Below are positions 8,647 to 17,769 of a DNA stretch of 64,000 nt, piece by piece. A model generated the notes under the pieces. The model had not been told where the DNA came from, did not search any database, and was given only the letters and a program-made list of their open reading frames with translations. Source of the stretch: an uncultured Shimia sp. (GTDB taxonomy: Bacteria; Pseudomonadota; Alphaproteobacteria; Rhodobacterales; Rhodobacteraceae); assembly GCF_947493595.1 (NCBI RefSeq), contig NZ_CANLRL010000009.1, positions 152,799 through 216,798 on the forward strand. The letters run 5' to 3'. Every line of letters begins with the position of its first letter. Position 1 is the stretch's first letter. Made by a program: the position numbers and the translations under genes.

Positions 8647-9174
8647 ATGTTTGATCTGGGTTGGACCGAGCTTCTGCTTGTTGGCATCGTGGCGCTCATC
8701 GTGGTGGGGCCCAAAGACCTGCCGGTGATGTTCCGCACGGTGGGCCGCTTTGTGGGCAAGGCCAAAGGCATGGCGCGGGAGTTTTCCTCTGCCATGAATC
8801 AGGCGGCTGATCAGGCGGGCGTCAAAGACGTCACCGACACCATCAAAGGGGCCACCGATGGGTTGGACAAAGTCACCAACCCTTTGAAATCTGCCACAAG
8901 CGCGTTGAATGACTCCGTCGACGAAGTGAAGCGCTCTATGTCATACGAGCCAGGCGCGCAAACCACCACGTTGTCCAAGGAACGCGCAGAGGCGGCAGAG
9001 AAAATACGCCAGAAGTCTGCGGAAATGGCGCAAGAACGTCTGGACCGTGAAGCCGCGGAAAAAGCCGCTGCCAGCGAAGAGGATGCGGCGAAGGCTGCTC
9101 GCAAAGCGGCACGCAGCTATGATCCCGCGCCGACACCTCCGGCCAAGACGGCGGCAAAGAAGGATGAGGCATGA
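8647..9174 (+). CDS. tatB: Sec-independent protein translocase subunit TatB
   Basis: A 175-residue TatB. It begins MFDLGWTELLLVGIVALIVVGPKDLPVMFRT, with the conserved Glu8 of the transmembrane helix and the GPKDLP hinge typical of TatB. A long amphipathic and charged region follows, ending in an Ala/Lys-rich tail. TatB binds twin-arginine signal peptides together with TatC. Its stop overlaps the tatC start by four bases (ATGA at 9171-9174), which indicates translational coupling. Confidence 0.95.
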   Translation: MFDLGWTELLLVGIVALIVVGPKDLPVMFRTVGRFVGKAKGMAREFSSAMNQAADQAGVKDVTDTIKGATDGLDKVTNPLKSATSALNDSVDEVKRSMSYEPGAQTTTLSKERAEAAEKIRQKSAEMAQERLDREAAEKAAASEEDAAKAARKAARSYDPAPTPPAKTAAKKDEA

Positions 9175-10097
9175 GCTCAACTGACGACATGGAAGACAGC
9201 TCCGCACCGCTGATCGAGCATTTGGCGGAACTGCGCACGCGGCTCATCCGTTCTGTGCTGGCTTTCTTGGTTGGCATGATTCTGGCGTTTGTGATTGCGG
9301 AGCCAACTCTGCAGTTCTTGCTGGGCCCCATTGAGGAAACCCTGCGGGCGCTGGGCGATCCGTCGCCAACGATGCAGTATACCTCGCCACAGGAATACCT
9401 CTTCACCTTGTTCCGCATTTCCATGGTGGGGGGCTTTGTGCTCGCGTTCCCGGTGATCGCGTTCCAACTGTGGCGCTTTGTGGCCCCTGGGCTCTACAAA
9501 AACGAGCGTGGTGCCTTTCTGCCCTTCATGATTGCGTCACCGTTTATGTTCCTGCTGGGCGCGGCCTTTGCGCACTTCGTGGTGACACCTCTGGCGATGG
9601 CGTTCTTCTTGGGCTTCACCGACGTGAGTTCGATCTTTGCCAATCTGTTGGCCAGCACAACCAGCGAAATGCCAACCGGCACAGCCGTGGTTCCTGAAAC
9701 CGACAGCGGCATCAAGATCACCTTCTTTGGTAAGGTAAACGAGAGCTTGGATATCTCGCTGAAGTTCATCATGGCTTTTGGCCTCTGCTTCCAGCTTCCA
9801 GTGCTGCTGACGCTGATGGGCAAAGCGGGTCTGGTGAATGCCGAAGGTCTCGGCCGCGTACGCAAATACGCCATGGTGGGCATTCTGGTACTGGCCGCCT
9901 TGGTCACCCCACCAGACGTCACCACGCAGCTGATCCTATTTGTGGTGGTCTACGGCCTCTACGAAGTTTCGATCTTCCTGGTGCGGCGTGTGGACCGTCA
10001 GCGGGTCGCCAAGTTGAAAGCCGAAGGCGTTTACTTTGAGGACGACGAAGAAGGCGAAGACGAGGCGGATATCGCCGACGCGGAAAGCCACAAGTAG
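9171..10097 (+). CDS. tatC: Sec-independent protein translocase subunit TatC
   Basis: A 308-residue polytopic TatC, the core receptor for twin-arginine signal peptides. It shows the N-terminal block PLIEHLAELRTRLIRSV, the conserved SPQEYLFTLFRISMVGGF stretch and six hydrophobic segments, ending with VTPPDVTTQLILFVVVYGLYEVSIFLVRR. It is longer than E. coli TatC (258 residues). The extra length is an insertion around residues 155-185 (TSEMPTGTAVVPETDSGIK) and an acidic C-terminal tail (EDDEEGEDEADIADAES). A strong terminator follows the gene. Confidence 0.95.
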   Translation: MSSTDDMEDSSAPLIEHLAELRTRLIRSVLAFLVGMILAFVIAEPTLQFLLGPIEETLRALGDPSPTMQYTSPQEYLFTLFRISMVGGFVLAFPVIAFQLWRFVAPGLYKNERGAFLPFMIASPFMFLLGAAFAHFVVTPLAMAFFLGFTDVSSIFANLLASTTSEMPTGTAVVPETDSGIKITFFGKVNESLDISLKFIMAFGLCFQLPVLLTLMGKAGLVNAEGLGRVRKYAMVGILVLAALVTPPDVTTQLILFVVVYGLYEVSIFLVRRVDRQRVAKLKAEGVYFEDDEEGEDEADIADAESHK

Positions 10098-10120
10098 GTC
10101 TATCTTTGGCTGAGATTTGA

Positions 10121-10149
10121 GGCGCATCCCTTTTGGGGTGCGCCTTTTT
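10121..10149 (+). terminator. Rho-independent terminator of tatABC
   Basis: GGCGCATCCC and GGGGTGCGCC form a 10-bp stem with one G-T pair around TTTT, followed by TTTTT. It lies 24 bases after the tatC stop and closes the tatABC unit before the next gene. Confidence 0.85.
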
Positions 10150-10214
10150 CTTTGGCCTCTTGTTGTCCCGTCATGAACATGGTCTGTATCGCGCAAGACA
10201 GCAGGAGGCCCGCC

Positions 10215-11057
10215 ATGGATGACACCACTTTGACCCGTATCGCCGAAGCGCTTGAACGCATGGCACCGGCCCCTATGGCCGCGCCGGATTTTGCGGCTGC
10301 AGATGGGTTTGTCTGGCATGTGGACCCAGACCGACTGGAACCTGTGGCCAATATCAACCGTGTGTCCCTCGACTTGCTGGTGGGCATCGACCGCTCGCGG
10401 GATACGCTTCTGGACAACACCCGCCAATTTGCACGCGGACTGCCCGCCAACAACGCGCTGCTCTGGGGCGCGCGGGGTATGGGCAAATCCTCCATCGTGA
10501 AGGCGGTACACGCTCAAATTCTTGCGGAAGGTCTACCTCTCAAGATTGTCGAGCTGCAACGCGAGGACCTGCCGTCCGTGGCGCGGCTCCTAAACCTCCT
10601 GCGCGCCAGTGAGGAGCGGTTCCTGCTGTTCTGCGATGACCTCAGCTTCAGCCACGATGACCAGCATTACAAATCCCTCAAAGCGGTGCTGGATGGCGGC
10701 ATCGAGGGGCGGCCTGACAACGTGGTATTCTACGCCACGTCCAACCGCCGCCATCTGATGCCACGCGACATGATCGAAAACGAGCGCAGCTCTGCGATCA
10801 ACCCGTCTGAGGCTGTGGAAGAAAAAGTCTCTTTGTCAGACCGCTTTGGCCTATGGCTGGGCTTCCACCCATGCTCTCAAGACCAATACCTGGCGATGAT
10901 CGACGGCTATTGCGTCGCCCATGGTGTCACAGTGGACGCGGACCGCCTACGCGCCGAAGCCATTGAGTGGCAAGCCACACGCGGTGCACGCTCCGGCCGT
11001 GTGGCTTGGCAGTTCTTTGTGGATTTGGCAGGCCGAGAAGGCGTCGCGTTGTCCTAA
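10215..11057 (+). CDS. AAA-type ATP-binding protein, DUF815 family
   Basis: A 280-residue ATPase of the DUF815 family, whose function is unknown. It contains Walker A WGARGMGKSSIVKAV near residue 93 and Walker B RFLLFCDDLSF near residue 135. Further blocks are NVVFYATSNRRHLMPRD (sensor 1) and SDRFGLWLGFHPCSQDQYL. The ATG at 10215 follows GCAGGAGGCCCGCC, a strong binding site; the frame itself starts 21 codons earlier. It follows the tat terminator and converges on nlpD, ending 18 bases from its stop. Confidence 0.88.
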   Translation: MDDTTLTRIAEALERMAPAPMAAPDFAAADGFVWHVDPDRLEPVANINRVSLDLLVGIDRSRDTLLDNTRQFARGLPANNALLWGARGMGKSSIVKAVHAQILAEGLPLKIVELQREDLPSVARLLNLLRASEERFLLFCDDLSFSHDDQHYKSLKAVLDGGIEGRPDNVVFYATSNRRHLMPRDMIENERSSAINPSEAVEEKVSLSDRFGLWLGFHPCSQDQYLAMIDGYCVAHGVTVDADRLRAEAIEWQATRGARSGRVAWQFFVDLAGREGVALS

Positions 11058-11075
11058 CGCAGACACCTCGATCTC

Positions 11076-12281
11076 TTACTTCAGGTAGGGGGCAGGGTCG
11101 ACGCTGTCAAAGCCTTCACGCACCTCAAAGTGCACAAAGCTGTTCTCCGCAGGCAGCACAGCCATGCTCTGCCCACGCTTCACGCTTGCACCCTTTTTCA
11201 CCTTCACACCGTCCACGTTGTAGTAAACCGTCATCAGGTTGTTGGGGTGGCGCACCACAAGAATGGTCACGTCATCCGCGTCTTTGGTGATCGCCGCCAC
11301 CGTGCCGCTCGCCGCAGCTGTCACAGGCGTACCTGCTGGTGCGGCAATATCAATGCCGTTGTTTTTGCCTTTGGAGTAGGGCCGGATCACCTTGCCGGAC
11401 ACCGGATAGCTCATGGCCGCCTTGCTGGCGCTCTGCTGCTCGTTCAGGTTTGGGCTTTCCGGTTTGGCAACCGGTGTCGCCGCCGCAACGGTGTTGTCTT
11501 CCGGCAGCGGCTTGGAGGCGCTTGGAGGTGTTGGCGTTGGCGAGCCTTCGCCTGGCTTTGTGGTGGTTGTGGCTGCTGCTGCAGCCGCTGCCTTGCGTTG
11601 GGCTTCCGCCTGCGGATCAACTGGCGGGATCAGCAGGATCTGGTTCTCACGAATGGTGAAGTCGCTGCCCAAACCGTTCCATTCCGCCAGCGAGCGCACC
11701 GAGACGTTGTACAGACGCGCGATGGTAAAGGCGGTCTCACCACGTTTTACCTTGTGGCGCACAGGTTCCACACCTGACTGAACCTGCGAGGCAGGGGCTG
11801 CCGCTGGTTGCAATGTCTCTGTTTCAACGCCGGTATCGGCATTGTTGATTGCGCCGCCAGCCAGCGAGGCAATGTCTACACCACCGGGGGCAGTGACCAT
11901 GCCGGTGCCGCCTGTGGCCGCTGACGGCTCCGCCACACGACGGGGCAGCGTGACCACTTCGCCTTCGCGCAGCTGCGCATCCAGCGCGATACCATTGGTA
12001 CGGCTCAACTCGTCGGCCGGAATGCCTACGCGCTGGGATACATCCGCCAGCGTGTCACCCCGTTTGGCCACCGCGACCTGATAACTTGGATAAGAAATCA
12101 CACCGCGATCATCCGGCTCAGGCCGCGTTGCCGTGGCGGTTTGCGCCGCAGTGGTGGTGTCCAATCCGCCGCCAATGTCTCCGCGCAAGTCGTAATCTAG
12201 CGTGTCCAAACAGCCGCTCATCACAGTCAACGCCAGTCCTGCGCCGATCAACCGGGTGTTCTTAGATGAGAAAACTGCCAT
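11076..12281 (-). CDS. nlpD: NlpD-like lipoprotein with two LysM domains and a LytM/M23 domain
   Basis: A 401-residue envelope protein. The signal peptide ends in a lipobox (VMSGC, Cys23), so it is a likely lipoprotein. LysM domains lie at about 48-98 (VAKRGDTLADVSQRVGI ... EGEVVTLP) and 175-222 (VKRGETAFTIARLYNVS ... ILLIP). A Pro/Thr-rich linker leads to a LytM domain at 300-400 (NNGIDIAAPAGTPVTAAASGTV ... SFVHFEVREGFDSVDPAPYL). Usual metal ligands are missing: NNGID in place of HxGxD, YYNVDG in place of YxH, and FVHF in place of HxHF. That pattern fits the NlpD/EnvC group, which activates amidases instead of cutting peptidoglycan. It follows surE and pcm in the same order as E. coli surE-pcm-nlpD. 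Confidence 0.87.
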   Translation of the reverse strand: MAVFSSKNTRLIGAGLALTVMSGCLDTLDYDLRGDIGGGLDTTTAAQTATATRPEPDDRGVISYPSYQVAVAKRGDTLADVSQRVGIPADELSRTNGIALDAQLREGEVVTLPRRVAEPSAATGGTGMVTAPGGVDIASLAGGAINNADTGVETETLQPAAAPASQVQSGVEPVRHKVKRGETAFTIARLYNVSVRSLAEWNGLGSDFTIRENQILLIPPVDPQAEAQRKAAAAAAATTTTKPGEGSPTPTPPSASKPLPEDNTVAAATPVAKPESPNLNEQQSASKAAMSYPVSGKVIRPYSKGKNNGIDIAAPAGTPVTAAASGTVAAITKDADDVTILVVRHPNNLMTVYYNVDGVKVKKGASVKRGQSMAVLPAENSFVHFEVREGFDSVDPAPYLK

Positions 12282-12408
12282 CTCGATGTCCTCACATGCG
12301 GCGCCCTGCTACCGGGGGTCTGCTGCCAAAGCCGCGTCTGTTGTTCGCTTCGTTAAGCTTCCAAATGGGCGAGCCGTCACCCTTTGCCAAGGGGAAAGCC
12401 CAATCAAA

Positions 12409-13065
12409 TCAATCATTCTCTCGCGCGACGCCCTCAAGCAATGGCACAAAACGCACCGAGCGCAATTCGTCATAGTCCAACCCGTTTTCGGTTTTGCGCA
12501 CCCGAATGAGGCTTTGTACCGCATCCGACTGCCCCACGGGCACCACCATGATACCGCCGATCTTGAGTTGCGCCAAGAGGGGGCCTGGCGGGTCTTCTGC
12601 GGCGGCTGTGACGATGATCTTATCAAACGGCGCCTGATCGGGCAGGCCAAAGCTGCCATCCGAGATCAGCGAGGTGATGTTCACGATGCCCAGCTGGTCA
12701 AAAATGGCGCGCGCTTCCTGCACCAGTCGCTTGTGACGATCCACAGTATACACCCGACGTGACAGATGGCTGAGAATGGCCGCTTGGTAGCCGGAGCCAG
12801 TGCCCACTTCGAGCACTTTGTCGCGGGATGTCACTTCCAACGCTTGCGTCATAAGCCCCACAACGGAGGGCTGAGAAATGGTCTGCCCACAGGCAATGGG
12901 CAGCGGCGTATCCTCATAAGCCCGCTCGGCAAACAGACCACGCACAAACAGGCCGCGGTCCACGTCTTCCATGGCGGTGAGTACAGCCGGATCGGTCACC
13001 CCACGCGAGCGCAAGGCAAACAGAAACTGCATTTTGCGTTGTGCAAGCGCGTCAGGGTCGGTCAT
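12409..13065 (-). CDS. pcm: Protein-L-isoaspartate O-methyltransferase
   Basis: A 218-residue SAM-dependent methyltransferase that repairs isoaspartyl residues in aged proteins. Seen are the family block [27 protein letters not shown] (residues 50-76), motif [19 protein letters not shown] (residues 84-101), and [32 protein letters not shown]. Its ATG overlaps the surE stop by four bases (13062-13065), so the two are translationally coupled. Confidence 0.95.
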   Translation of the reverse strand: MTDPDALAQRKMQFLFALRSRGVTDPAVLTAMEDVDRGLFVRGLFAERAYEDTPLPIACGQTISQPSVVGLMTQALEVTSRDKVLEVGTGSGYQAAILSHLSRRVYTVDRHKRLVQEARAIFDQLGIVNITSLISDGSFGLPDQAPFDKIIVTAAAEDPPGPLLAQLKIGGIMVVPVGQSDAVQSLIRVRKTENGLDYDELRSVRFVPLLEGVAREND

Positions 13066-13844
13066 TCAATGCCTTTCAACGCGGCCAGCGTATCATGTGC
13101 CGTAAGGTCCGCCCGCATCGGCGTGACCGAGATATACCCGTCGAGATTGGCGGCCGCATCGGTGCCTTCGCCGGTCATCACCGTCTGGTCGCCACCCTTG
13201 GCCCAAAGGAACCGACGGCCCGATGGCGCGTTGTGGGGCTCAACCGAGAACCGCGTGCCTTGCCGCAGACCCTGTGCCACAGCCCGCACCCCTTGCACGT
13301 CCGCTGCCAGTATAGGCGGGAAGTTCACGTTATAAAACAGCCCGTACGCGTGGTCGTTGCTCGGGTTGGCGTCCAACACTTTGCGCACCACATCCGCACC
13401 ATAAGCACCTGCAGCTTCAAATGGATCATCCGCCGTGAAATTCTTCGGGCCGAGAAACTGCGAGAGTGCAAACGACGGAATCCCCTGCAAGGCGCCTTCA
13501 ATTGCCGCCCCCAACGTGCCGGAATAGAGCGCGTTCTCAGCCGAGTTGTTGCCACGGTTCACACCGGACAGGATCAACTCTGGAGGCGTATCCTTCATCA
13601 CGTCGTGCACGCCAGCGAGCACGCAATCCGCAGGGCTGCCCTCCGCCGCAAAGCGGCGTTCGCCCATCTGAGCAATCATGGTCGGGTGGGTATAGCTGAT
13701 ACAGTGGCCCACACCAGATTGCTCAAACGCAGGCGCCACACACCAGACTTCGCCATCTGGGCCAGCCAGCTCCGCAGCAATCTGTTCCAGAACGGTCAGT
13801 CCCGGTGCGTTGATACCGTCGTCATTGGTGATGAGAATACGCAT
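13062..13844 (-). CDS. surE: 5'/3'-nucleotidase SurE
   Basis: A 260-residue metal-dependent nucleoside monophosphatase. The N-terminus [20 protein letters not shown] carries the DD motif that binds the metal. Further SurE signatures are [40 protein letters not shown] and YNVNFPP. I chose the ATG at 13844 because the fold starts directly with [10 protein letters not shown]; the frame extends 27 residues further upstream without family similarity. It is the first gene of the surE-pcm-nlpD run. Confidence 0.96.
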   Translation of the reverse strand: MRILITNDDGINAPGLTVLEQIAAELAGPDGEVWCVAPAFEQSGVGHCISYTHPTMIAQMGERRFAAEGSPADCVLAGVHDVMKDTPPELILSGVNRGNNSAENALYSGTLGAAIEGALQGIPSFALSQFLGPKNFTADDPFEAAGAYGADVVRKVLDANPSNDHAYGLFYNVNFPPILAADVQGVRAVAQGLRQGTRFSVEPHNAPSGRRFLWAKGGDQTVMTGEGTDAAANLDGYISVTPMRADLTAHDTLAALKGIE

Positions 13845-13954
13845 GTGCCTGCCCCAATATTTGCTGACGTCCTGTCTAGTGGAGGTGTGCAAAGGGGGCA
13901 AGCCACGTGGTGTCGCGAACGGCAACCGTTGCGGTGTTGCCAGCTTAACGGGCG

Positions 13955-14629
13955 TTAAAGGCCCATTTCAGCCATCAAACGTGCTGCTTCCTCGCGCGGA
14001 TGCACAAGGCTGTCTTTGTCTTCGCCTGGGAAGAACCGCGCGCGTGTGCCGGTGGGCATGCCACGTGGGCTGAGCACTGACACGGTAGGGCCGATGTTGG
14101 TGGTCTCGGCTTGCCAGCTTTTGGCCAGCGCGATCTGCGCAGCCTTGGTGGCGCCATACGAGCCAAAGAACTTCTCGCCCGCGTGGTTGTCCTCGAAGAA
14201 CACTGCGTGCCCTGTGTCACCCAGCAGCGGGCTCATAAACGGGATCAACCGGCCAACCGCGTCGACGTTGATCGACAAGGATTTTTGCCAGTCTTTGGCG
14301 TCAATGTGATCGGTTGGGGTCAAAGGCGCGCCATGTGCGGCGGTGTGGATCCACAAATCCACCTTGCCCCAGCGGTCATGAATTGACCGGCAGAGCTGCG
14401 CCATCGCGTCTGCATTGGTGATGTCCATGGGTGCCAATGTGGCTTTGCCACCTTTGGCCTGTATGCGATCGTCCAGGTCTTCCAAGGCACCGGTGGTGCG
14501 GGCGACCGCCACCACGTGGTATGCGGGCACAAGAGCCTCTGCAAAGGCAGCGCCAAGGCCGCGGGAAGCGCCGGTGATCAGCGCGATTTTCTCGCCGGAG
14601 GCGTCGGGGGTGTTGGACGTATCACTCAT
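13955..14629 (-). CDS. SDR family NAD(P)-dependent oxidoreductase
   Basis: A 224-residue classical short-chain dehydrogenase. It has the cofactor motif [18 protein letters not shown], the substrate-domain block [18 protein letters not shown] and the active site [15 protein letters not shown] with Tyr-x-x-x-Lys intact. A Pro/Gly-rich C-terminus ends [14 protein letters not shown]. The ATG at 14629 ([20 protein letters not shown]) is preferred over an in-frame TTG at 14650. The substrate is unknown. It lies 110 bases upstream of surE on the same strand. Confidence 0.88.
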   Translation of the reverse strand: MSDTSNTPDASGEKIALITGASRGLGAAFAEALVPAYHVVAVARTTGALEDLDDRIQAKGGKATLAPMDITNADAMAQLCRSIHDRWGKVDLWIHTAAHGAPLTPTDHIDAKDWQKSLSINVDAVGRLIPFMSPLLGDTGHAVFFEDNHAGEKFFGSYGATKAAQIALAKSWQAETTNIGPTVSVLSPRGMPTGTRARFFPGEDKDSLVHPREEAARLMAEMGL

Positions 14630-14726
14630 AGGCCGATGAAATGCGTCCAAAGTGTCATGAGGTCAAGGGGCAAGCACGTCGCAGGTCCGCTGGGACCTGT
14701 GTTTGAACCCCTCATTTCGGAGAGGT

Positions 14727-14984
14727 CTAGTTTGGCATCGACAGGCGGGTGGTGCCATGGCCCGCATTGAGCACAACGCTGTCTTCGCCGATGGCAACCA
14801 CTTTGCCGGATGGCGTGCGGTCTCCCAGTTCAACGCGCAGGGTTTTTCCACCGGCCGTCATCAACAGCGCGCGTGGACTTTTGGGGCTGCCCATCACGCC
14901 GATCAGGGTCAAGCGAGAGCGGTTTTTCAGCACACCGGATTGCGTGGCCTGCGCGGCCACGTGAGAAGGAGTCTTGGAGGACAT
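14727..14984 (-). CDS. Small conserved protein with GspC/PilP-like beta motif
   Basis: An 85-residue protein. After about 20 residues the sequence LKNRSRLTLIGVMGSPKSPRALLM ... GKTLRVELGDRTPSGKVVAIGEDSVVL follows the pattern of the small beta-domain found in type II secretion GspC and pilus PilP proteins (Leu-x-Leu-x-Gly-Val, then Gly-Asp, then Val-x-x-Ile). It has no transmembrane segment and no secretion genes nearby, so the resemblance suggests a fold and not a role. It lies 97 bases upstream of the SDR gene. Confidence 0.65.
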   Translation of the reverse strand: MSSKTPSHVAAQATQSGVLKNRSRLTLIGVMGSPKSPRALLMTAGGKTLRVELGDRTPSGKVVAIGEDSVVLNAGHGTTRLSMPN

Positions 14985-15122
14985 GATACTGCCTGTGTCT
15001 GTGAGTGGTGGCGGCTATATAGGGGAGGGGTAGGTGCCGCCAGACAGACATAGGCTATTTATGGTTAAGGACCGCTGAACAGGCGGGCGATTGCCTAAGA
15101 AAAAAGGCAGATGTGGCGAAAA

Positions 15123-15686
15123 TCAGCCCAACAGATGTGAGCGCAGGTCTTCGCCACTGGCCGCATAGATATCCAGCAGTTGATCGAAGGAAATGCCCTC
15201 TGCTTGCGCTTGTGCCAGAGGACCGGATTTGGCCGTGAGAAGGGGTCTTTCAGCAGCCGATTCTGCCGGTTTCAAGGCGCAGCCCATTGGTTCGTCGCAC
15301 TCAAACAGCGGCAAGTCATTCATCAGCCACGCGTCACAGCCGTCAAACCCAGGAGCCTCACCGGTGGCGTCCAACACATAGGCCTTAAATTGGTCTTTGG
15401 TGACACTCGCCCAAACACCAAACAAAAATACCTCGTCACTGCCCCGGATTGGCAAGGGCAGGACACAATGAAGGAAACGCAGGTCGTCAAACACACAAAG
15501 GTCGGCGGTCAGCACATCGTCGCCCACCGTCAACGTGTCGCTGTCTGTCATCTCGCCATGGGGCCAGCAATCCGGTTGGCCAAATCCAATGTCAACGAGA
15601 CCGCCAAAACTACGCCCGCAACACTTGCAGGCGTAGTCTGGATCATTAAACCGCTGCCAGCGGCTGTCGAGCGCCAGCAGGTTCAT
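15123..15686 (-). CDS. DUF2199 domain-containing protein
   Basis: A 187-residue protein of the DUF2199 family, of unknown function. It has the characteristic N-terminal zinc-ribbon-like CKCCGRSFGGLVDIGFGQPDCW, then CVFDDLRFLHCVLPLPIRGSDEVFLFGVWASV, which is typical of the family. The ATG at 15686 (MNLLALDSRWQRF) lies 4 bases after the purF stop, so it is probably co-transcribed with purF and translated by re-initiation. Confidence 0.85.
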   Translation of the reverse strand: MNLLALDSRWQRFNDPDYACKCCGRSFGGLVDIGFGQPDCWPHGEMTDSDTLTVGDDVLTADLCVFDDLRFLHCVLPLPIRGSDEVFLFGVWASVTKDQFKAYVLDATGEAPGFDGCDAWLMNDLPLFECDEPMGCALKPAESAAERPLLTAKSGPLAQAQAEGISFDQLLDIYAASGEDLRSHLLG

Positions 15687-15690
15687 TGCC

Positions 15691-17220
15691 TCAGCCCTGC
15701 GACGGCGCCACTGAGGCGCTGTTCCAGCTTGCACCGGGTGCTGGGGCTTCTTCGATCTTCTTGCTCACACGGCTGCTGCCTTCCAGCGCCGCCAGATACT
15801 CAGGCGTCACACCACCGGTGATGTAGTTGCCGTCAAAGCAGGAGCAATCAAATTGCTCGATCTCCGGATTGCCCTCTTTGGCCGCCCAGATCAGATCCTC
15901 AAGGTCTTGATAAAACAGCGCATCTGCGCCCAACTCTTCCCGGATTTCATCGGTGGATTTGCCGTTGGCGATCAGCTCGTGTTTGGTTGGCATGTCGATG
16001 CCATAGACGTTTGGATTGGCCACAGGGGGGGATGCAGAGGCAATGTAGACCTTTTTGGCCCCGGCTTCTCGACACATCTGCACAATTTTCTTGATGGTGT
16101 TGCCGCGCACAATGCTGTCGTCGATCAACAGGATGTTGCGGCCTTCCATTTCCCGTGGAATGGCGTTCAGCTTGCGGCGCACGGATTTTTGGCGCTCTTC
16201 CTGACCCGGCATAATAAACGTCCGGCCGACATAGCGGTTTTTCACCAGCGCTTCGCGGTAGCGGATGCCAGTGATGTTGCTGACTTCCAAAGCCACAGGG
16301 CGGGCACTGTCTGGCACCGGAATGATTGCGTCAATGTCCAGCCCACTTTCGGCAATCTGCTTGGCCAGCGTTTTGCCCATGCGGATTTGCGCCTGATAGA
16401 CGGAAACACCGTCCAGCACACTGTCCGGACGCGCCAGATAGACATACTCAAAAATACAAGGTGTCAGCTTGCCTTCCACCGCTTGGAACTCATGCAGGTT
16501 GCCCTCCAGATCCACCAGCATGGCTTCGCCCGGCTTCAGGTCACGCATTTTGTCAAAGCCGTTGATGCCAAAGGCCACATCTTCAGAAGCAAAGGCGTAG
16601 TCGTCACCGTCACCTTCGGCGTCCCGTTTAGCGACAGACAACGGGCGAATGCCATGGGGGTCGCGGAACGCCAGCATGCCCACACCAGCGATCAGGCACA
16701 CCACGGAATAGGCGCCTTGCACGCGCTCCATGGTCATTTTCACGCCCGCAAAGATATTGCGGATCGCATCGGCACTGCCGTTTACTTTGATCGCGTCGGC
16801 CACTTTGTCCGCCAGCACGTTCAGCAGGATTTCACTGTCAGAGGTGGTGCGCAGATGGCGGCTGTATTTCCCGGTCACCTTTTCGCGCTGGGCTTCGGTG
16901 TTGGTGATATTGCCGTTGTGCACAAGGTAAATGCCATAAGGCGCGTTCACAAAAAACGGCTGCGCTTCCGAGGCGGACAGGCTGCCCGCGGTAGGGTAGC
17001 GCACATGCCCCATGCCAATACGCCCGGTCAGGGTCTCGGCATCAGACGGCTGGAACACATCTTTGACCAAACCATTGGCCTTGCGTTCACGAAAGTATCC
17101 CCCGGTGTAGGTCACCACACCCGAGGCATCTTGCCCACGGTGCTGCAACATCAAGAGACCATCATAGATCTCTCCAAAGACGTCATGGTTTCGGTTGGCG
17201 ATCCCCAAAATTCCGCACAC
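15691..17220 (-). CDS. purF: Amidophosphoribosyltransferase
   Basis: The 509-residue first enzyme of purine synthesis, which converts PRPP and glutamine to phosphoribosylamine. The N-terminal Ntn glutaminase domain starts MCGILGIANRN with the catalytic Cys exposed after Met removal. It carries GMGHVRYPTAG and NGNITN. The C-terminal phosphoribosyltransferase domain has the PRPP motif NILLIDDSIVRGNTIKKIV. Downstream, YGIDMPTKHELIANGKSTDEI and CSCFDGNYITGGV are also typical. cvpA, often next to purF in other bacteria, lies about 2 kb upstream. The 251 bases before the start (17221-17471) hold no gene that I can see. Confidence 0.97.
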   Translation of the reverse strand: MCGILGIANRNHDVFGEIYDGLLMLQHRGQDASGVVTYTGGYFRERKANGLVKDVFQPSDAETLTGRIGMGHVRYPTAGSLSASEAQPFFVNAPYGIYLVHNGNITNTEAQREKVTGKYSRHLRTTSDSEILLNVLADKVADAIKVNGSADAIRNIFAGVKMTMERVQGAYSVVCLIAGVGMLAFRDPHGIRPLSVAKRDAEGDGDDYAFASEDVAFGINGFDKMRDLKPGEAMLVDLEGNLHEFQAVEGKLTPCIFEYVYLARPDSVLDGVSVYQAQIRMGKTLAKQIAESGLDIDAIIPVPDSARPVALEVSNITGIRYREALVKNRYVGRTFIMPGQEERQKSVRRKLNAIPREMEGRNILLIDDSIVRGNTIKKIVQMCREAGAKKVYIASASPPVANPNVYGIDMPTKHELIANGKSTDEIREELGADALFYQDLEDLIWAAKEGNPEIEQFDCSCFDGNYITGGVTPEYLAALEGSSRVSKKIEEAPAPGASWNSASVAPSQG

Positions 17221-17471
17221 AGGCAGGGCTCCCTTCGTCAGGTTAGGCTAGGTTGAGTGAGGCTGCGCACCGAGGCACCAAAGGTACAAGTCAGATCAAT
17301 CGGAGTCGCGGGCAGACAAGCCTTTTCTGTGCGCGGTCTGCGCCAGCTGAAAGGGTGGTCATAACCACTGTCCACAGGGAAGCTCCGAATCCTGTTCTCG
17401 TGCTAGGCTCCTCTTAAGGGCTCATGGCGGGCATGTCACGAAAGGATCACAAAAGCTGTGACAATCTGCGC

Positions 17472-17747
17472 TCAGGTTTGTTTGGCCATGCGGATCAACA
17501 CCAGAACCACCGCCGCGCCGAGCATTGATTGAAATACCGAGCTGATAAAGCCTCCGCCAAATGAAAACCCCAGGAATGGTAACGCGAAGTTGGCCAAGAT
17601 GGCACCGCCAATGCCCAAGATCACATTGCCAACCAAGCCAAAGCCGCCGCCTCGCACCAGCTTGCCGGCAAGCCACCCGGCCAAGCCACCGATGATCACG
17701 GCGCTAAAAATACCGGAGAAAAGTTGTGCTTCGCTTGTGCCGTCCAT
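17472..17747 (-). CDS. GlsB/YeaQ/YmgE family stress-response membrane protein
   Basis: A 91-residue protein with three hydrophobic segments and the family's Gly pattern: IGGLAGWLAGKLVRGGGFGLVGNVILGIGGAILANF. Members of this transglycosylase-associated family are small inner-membrane proteins linked to stress response and have no known biochemical activity. It stands alone between purF and the TAXI gene on the same strand. Confidence 0.88.
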   Translation of the reverse strand: MDGTSEAQLFSGIFSAVIIGGLAGWLAGKLVRGGGFGLVGNVILGIGGAILANFALPFLGFSFGGGFISSVFQSMLGAAVVLVLIRMAKQT

Positions 17748-17769
17748 GACAGTGCTCCTTGATCGCAGC

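Noticed and set aside
15853..17256. Plus-strand open frame of 467 codons opposite purF
   Set aside because: purF on the minus strand is complete with catalytic motifs; the opposite frame is an artefact of GC-rich third positions.
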